Origin: Armillaria gallica
Lineage: Eukaryota > Basidiomycota > Agaricomycetes > Agaricales > Physalacriaceae
NCBI GenBank assembly: GCA_037576215.1
Contig: JBANDB010000010.1
Coordinates: 1,426,001-1,490,000 of the forward strand
Reading direction: 5' to 3'
Length of the DNA: 64,000 nucleotides
Below are positions 59,593 through 64,000 of the stretch, piece after piece. The notes beneath the pieces are model-generated. The model was not told where the DNA came from, did not search any database, and saw only the letters and a program-made list of their open reading frames with translations. How positions within the stretch are numbered: the stretch's first letter is position 1; each line of letters starts with the position of its first letter. Position numbers and translations under genes: made by a program.

Positions 59593-61876
59593 ACAGTCTG
59601 CAGTGTCCTAGAGTTTTTCTTCTCCATTCACTGCAATCATTTCTGTTCCTTTCGATTCCTCTTCCTACTGCCCCCTTCGGATCTACCCCATGAACCCCGG
59701 ATTACTGGAGGAAACGACAAGCAGGGTTTCTCGATGAAGCAGGGTGACCTTCTACCCTACCGCGTCCGTCTGCTGTTGGCTGATGGACACTCGCCGGACG
59801 GGTGAGAGGAAGCGAGAGTCTGTCCGGGGATGCATAGGCCCGCCTCCCAACTTACTGTTGTGTCTAGTCTCGTTCCATTCGTCGCAGTGATATCCTCAAC
59901 GCCCGGACGCCCGGAATGATCGGTCCGGTCCACGTGCGGCGGAGTTGAGAAAGGGGAAACGAGGATATCACTACTACGTCTGGTGCATTTAGTCGGAAAA
60001 TCGCACATGCTGTCACACCCTATTGTTGCCTCAACCGTGCACTTTTTCCACTAGATGTCAGTGAGGATTTGCTACTTGAGTTATTTTCTGTCGAATCCCT
60101 TTTTTCCCCGTGCAATTCCGGTCCCTGAAGCACCTATAACGTACTCACAAGATGGAGTGACTTCTTGCATGAACAGCACACCCGCTAATTGTATCTTCAT
60201 CTATTAGTAACTGCAATGTCCTACAGCCGTAATGTATTAAACCGTTGTAAATGCAGTCAGGTCTAATTCATTGACTACCTACACCCACAGTGAGATTTGA
60301 GGGATATTTCGGCCAGGTGAAGGCTCAACGTCAACTGCCCGACACGAATGACTAATGGGATGGTGCAAAGGGCTAGGAGGCGTGCTCGTCGTGCACAACC
60401 ATGGCTCGCACCGAGCGAGACGACGAAGAGGTAGACCCTGAAAATAGGATGCGCCGTGTTGCTAAGTTGGGATGCGGTGACATTTTAATCTCCCGAAGCG
60501 ACCACCTTGCTGCGCTCCCATTCAGTCCCGCCTTTAACACAGCACATAGTTGAATCACCGGTGAACACAAAATGGGAGAACGGCGAGGTACTTAGTAGAC
60601 GAATCGGAGGGCGTCTCGCCAGAGTTTGCTGACCTCATCCCATCCTTTCAAGCTAGCGCCCATCCTTCCAATGCCTAAACCACCTGCCGCGATTCCCACT
60701 CACGTACGTGACTCAGCCGCTGACCGGGACCCACCACCTACCGAATATCTTTCCAAACTTCGCCGCTTGCAGATGCTTTACTGAGGATGAAGGGCAGGGA
60801 ATCCGTGTGCGCGTCCCGACCTTTCGTCGCAGGCTGGCCATCATCAAAGCACAACTAGAGTCTATGCATGGAGGGAGCTGGGAGATGGGGGAAAGGCATC
60901 CTGTCCGTATGCTCAGTCAGCCCTAGACACTGCGATAGCTGGGCGAGAGACGGCCCTCAGTGAGTGATCTTACTATGACTCAACTTAAACATCTCAAAAG
61001 TCATCGTAAACTTAAGGCATCCTCAGCATCCCATCCGTGGCGTGTACCCAAGTTCCGACGACCCTATCACAATGGGACTCGCTCGACTCGACTTTGAAAA
61101 CGAAGCGGCGCGGCGGGGGGATGACCGGAACTCTCAAGCACGCCGATTATCCTAACAAGACTCGGGGATGTAGTACTAGTGTCCATTGGAGGGTATCCGC
61201 GTCCTAGCGAGACCCGCAATTCGAACCAAACTGAAGACCGCGAAAATGTTCGCCCAATATCATTACATTTGGTACTATCAGCATGCCTGCTGAAGCGCTG
61301 AAGACTCGAGCCAGTGCGTCCTCTAGCCCTTGGCTACTAGAGTCCGTTACCGCGCTGCAGATATTAAGCCCGGACACACCAAGAATATTTTGAACATCCG
61401 ACTTGTTCTCTCGCATCAAAATGGCGGCCTCGCTCCCATAAACAAGTCTACGCCCGTCAATATCTCAATATTCAGTCTTCATGAAACGCAGCGCACTCTC
61501 CGACTACCGAGCAGACGTCTGTCAACTGTGTACGGGAGTATCGGGCATGCAGCCTTAGAGTTTCGTACGCCATCGTCAACATTTGACGTGATTCTGAGAA
61601 TATCTCCCTGCCTTGTCCCCTTGTATTGCATCTCCTACTGGCCCTTAGCCGAAAAGATGGTACGTGTTGTTTCCTCGATTTTCTGAATTGCTTACGTGTC
61701 TCTGACCTCGGGAATACAGCAATGTGCTCCATCACAGAATGGGCAATGTTCGCCGGCCTGCGGATCCTTCCTTTTGCCTGTTATTCACTGTGTGGTTATA
61801 AGCGGGACCTGACGCGAGACATGGCTTATTTTCAAAATCCATGGTATACATGTCTCTTTCAAAACTGGCATATACG

Positions 61877-62561
61877 CTACCACAGCACCATCATCGCACC
61901 CACCACCACTCCCACCACCAACGCCACCCCACCATACGCCTGCCCGCTTCCCACTCCCCACACCACCGAGCTCGCCCTACTCGCAAACGTCGTCACGAAC
62001 CCCTTCGTCGGGTCTGGCGCACCGCTCACCGTCACCGTAGGTATCGACGAATCTGGCGTGACGGAAGAACTGGCAGACGCAGCCGTAGCATTCACGATAG
62101 AGAACCTCGCCGACAGACAATGCATAACCCCATGCGTGGAGTTTATGAGCAGCATGAAATAGTCGTCCCCCGTGGGCACGTCTTCGAGGTAGATATACAG
62201 GGACCTCGGGGAATACGGCTGCGACGGGACTGTTCGCGTGTCAGCCACCAGGGAGAGAACGAGCCATACCCAACGCACCGTTATACGCGGTATACGTGAT
62301 CTCATCCTCGCTCAGCCTCGTCATCTCGATATCAAAATGCGTCACCCCGTCCCAGACGCCCTTCTCCCACGAAAGGACATTCACGGCGGAGTTGAACCAC
62401 TGTGTGCCCTCCTGGGGTTCTTTGACCATAAAATACGCTGCGGCAGCCCAGAGTCAGAGTCGGCGTAGTGGGAAAAGGAAGGGATCGGACGTACAGTGGG
62501 TGATGCATGAAGCGAGGGTTGCGAGGTAGAGGAGAGATAGCGTGCATCGATGTGAGAGCAT
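61877..62561 (-). CDS. Kre9/Knh1-like GPI-type cell-wall protein
   Basis: ATG 62559-62561 gives a signal peptide (MLSHRCTLSLLYLATLASCI). A 57-nt intron (GTACGT...CGCAG) joins it to YFMVKEPQEGTQWFNSAVNV, LSWEKGVWDGVTHFDIEMTR and later YIYLEDVPTGDDYFMLLINS, THGVMHCLSARFSI. That is the common Ser/Thr-rich Kre9/Knh1-type domain of Agaricomycete wall proteins. A Ser/Thr linker (TVSGAPDPTKGFVTTF) and a C-terminal hydrophobic run (VALVVGVVVGAMMVLW) fit GPI attachment. The second intron (near 62210-62265) does not join in phase with a canonical pair: GTATGG...GTCGCAG leaves the wrong frame, and only GTATAC...CCGAG fits. Either splicing is unusual or one base is missing. GC-rich compared with its surroundings. 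Confidence 0.78.
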
Positions 62562-63807
62562 GAATGAGGACGACGAAGGAGGTCGTCATTCAAATTCTTT
62601 GGGAGCAGGACCGTGTCGGCTGCGGGTGCGACACGGCGCACGGCACCCTTCATCGCTGCGGTCGTGAGGAGCACGTAAATTCGAACAAGAAGTTTTGAAC
62701 GCTGCGCAAAACCAGGCTTGCGACGCCACCAGGATCATCAAGGTTTAGATGACAGGCTTTGTAAACCACAAAGCGCAGGTGTAGGGCAACTGCAAGCAAC
62801 GAAGTCCATCGTTTGTATGACAAACGGTGGGCGCTCGAACCTATGACAGCCAACAAAATGCAGAACCACAAGGAACAAAGTATGGCGCTGAAGTTTATGA
62901 AAGTCAGGCAGCCAAGCATACCATTTGTAGAACAAACAGTGTGCCCGTAGCGGCGCTCGAGCCTACCGATGCCGATATCGGGCGACTGCGAGAAACTTCA
63001 AAGAAGCGTGCTGTTTCGACATGCATGGGAGTACTCGAGCCTTTGAATGCCAGAAGATCAAGATCACGTCCGAGATGGCGGTCCCATATAGATGTAATGG
63101 TATCCGACATGGAGCCGCTAACGGTGGTGCTGGTGAGGAAGGCCAGTCGACACTCGGCCCGCCAGGGCTAGTACGCCATCACGTGAGTGTCTACTGCTGA
63201 TTTCCTTGAATCAATCCAAGTCGATTTCTCAACTTGACTCCATGACCACCAGTTTATATTTCGCTTCCTATATATGCAGCGTCCTCGATGAGTATGATAG
63301 GTTTCTCACCAGCATTTCGGAGGATGTTTCACCGGAAGGAAATATCCGCAAGCACTCTCACATCTGCCCTCGGACCCGGTCCCTTCCGTATCATCTAACG
63401 AATACCAGGTAATTGTCACAACCCTGAGTACCCCCGGATCAACCATGTTCCTCGCAGTGGATCGAATCTGGGAGGAGATCACGCGTCACCATCTCGCTCT
63501 GGTTCTTACCTTTCATATAACAGAATCGAAGCTCATTTTCAGCTCCGCGTCAACTTTGGGTCTCGAGGAATGGATCAGTATCTTTTTCAACCCCAACTAA
63601 TCATCATTCGTCAAATGCATAGGGTATAAATCCGAAATAGCGAAGGGTACGATAAGCTGTAAGCTTTAGAGAAAAAAGTCCCTAGATTAAGTTTGAACAT
63701 TTTAAGTTAATGATGTAACGATATGCGATCAAATCCATGCGTGTGCGAGCGTGCGTATGCGAATAAATAGAATGTGGTAACTGCCTGCAGCTTCGTTCGT
63801 GTCTTTT
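62562..63807. other. Intergenic
   Basis: 5' flank of the wall-protein gene. Between 62680 and 63180 the sequence contains scattered CTCGAGCCT- or CTCGAACCT-like words, but no array. No gene is supported. Confidence 0.4.
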
Positions 63808-64000
63808 TCAGAAGCAAGCTGCATTGCCGCCCCGGTATGCATTTGCGCGGCCCCCATCCGCTAGGAACACACTCCCGTTCATATAGGCACCCGCACGACT
63901 GCCCAAGAACAATATCGCACCAGCCATATCCTAGAAAAGCCGCAACCTGTCAGCAAACCGCCTCTGACCTTTTACCGGTCCGAACTCACCTCTTCCGATC
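63808..64000 (-). CDS. Short-chain dehydrogenase/reductase, 3' end only
   Basis: The gene enters from beyond the right edge. The last exon, 63808-63930, is joined through a 59-nt intron (GTGAGT...TTCTAG) to a piece that reaches the window end at 63990-64000. It reads SEEDMAGAILFLGSRAGAYM, then NGSVFLADGGRANAYRGGNA. This is the C-terminal SDR hallmark (E-[DE]-[MV]-A...YxNG..ADGG), typical of NAD(P)H-dependent 3-oxoacyl-reductase-like enzymes. Catalytic residues and the Rossmann fold lie outside the window, so the substrate cannot be inferred. Confidence 0.85.

Larger units (their letters stand above)
58166..61876. other. Gene-poor interval
   Basis: The longest frame (58900-59805, plus) has Cys/Phe/Ser-rich, repeat-derived sequence and no domain. 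Minus frames at 58384-59014 are equally unsupported. Diverged direct repeats occur at 59.2-59.66 kb (listed separately). 60.0-61.9 kb shows nothing I can support. Confidence 0.4.

Noticed and set aside
58900..59805. Open frame of 301 codons on the plus strand
   Set aside because: Composition is Cys/Phe/Ser-rich, it spans the diverged repeats, and no domain, signal peptide or intron structure supports it.
61200..61280. TTCGAAT word resembling a tRNA T-loop
   Set aside because: The flanking bases cannot form the T stem or acceptor stem. No tRNA gene was found in the window.
63990..64000. The last 11 bases equal part of a common sequencing adapter
   Set aside because: On the minus strand they read in frame as the SEE codons of the SDR motif before a proper GTGAGT donor, so the match is explained by coding sequence.
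1..64000. CRISPR arrays, retrotransposons with LTRs, DNA transposons with long inverted ends
   Set aside because: None was seen by eye. The duplicated segments found are gene-derived and lack terminal repeats or recognisable reverse transcriptase or transposase motifs.

Overview
The window is nuclear DNA of a filamentous basidiomycete, most likely an Agaricomycete mushroom-forming fungus. Genes carry many 45-60 nt introns with GTRNGT donors, CTRAY-type branch points and YAG acceptors. Intergenic gaps are short, and families typical of these fungi are present: F-box/LRR proteins, TKL kinases, Crinkler-like NTPases, a HET remnant, GT61 and Kre9-like wall proteins. All identifications come from reading translated sequence and family knowledge; no database search was run.

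Layout. 0-8.5 kb: a 5'-truncated gene with an LRAT-like H...NC(Q)HF signature, then two Crinkler (CRN)-type P-loop NTPase/REase-like genes, head to head. 9-16 kb: housekeeping genes (GAR formyltransferase, a GH20 beta-hexosaminidase, a MYND zinc-finger protein, mitochondrial uL5) and small genes. 16.5-21.2 kb: a large Cdc7/SepH septation kinase. 22-23.7 kb: a broken SRPK-like kinase. 24.4-30.6 kb: a secreted M64-like metallopeptidase, a disordered CaaX-terminated protein and a secreted lyase-like protein. 32.5-36.4 kb: two F-box proteins. 37-43.6 kb: a DHA1-type MFS transporter, the exosome nuclease RRP6 and a small membrane protein. 43.9-52.3 kb: an accessory patch with a deleted copy of the CRN gene, a kinase-like gene flanked by two decaying copies of itself, and an intact TKL kinase. 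52.9-54.5 kb: a GC-rich GT61 glycosyltransferase. 54.5-61.9 kb: gene-poor DNA holding one 73-residue three-exon gene, a HET-protein remnant and diverged repeats. 61.9-64 kb: a GPI-type Kre9/Knh1-like wall protein and the 3' end of a short-chain dehydrogenase.

Most striking is the amount of local gene birth and death. The CRN-like pair has a relic 35 kb away that keeps both ends of the gene. The kinase-like gene has relics on both sides. The MFS transporter has a shed fragment of its last membrane helix downstream, the SRPK-like kinase carries two stops and a frameshift, and a HET-type self/non-self gene is reduced to a fragment. CRN-like NTPases, HET proteins and kinase-like proteins are all families with known or suspected roles in conflict, so 0-8.5 kb and 43.9-58.2 kb can be read as a turnover zone for conflict genes between stable housekeeping blocks.
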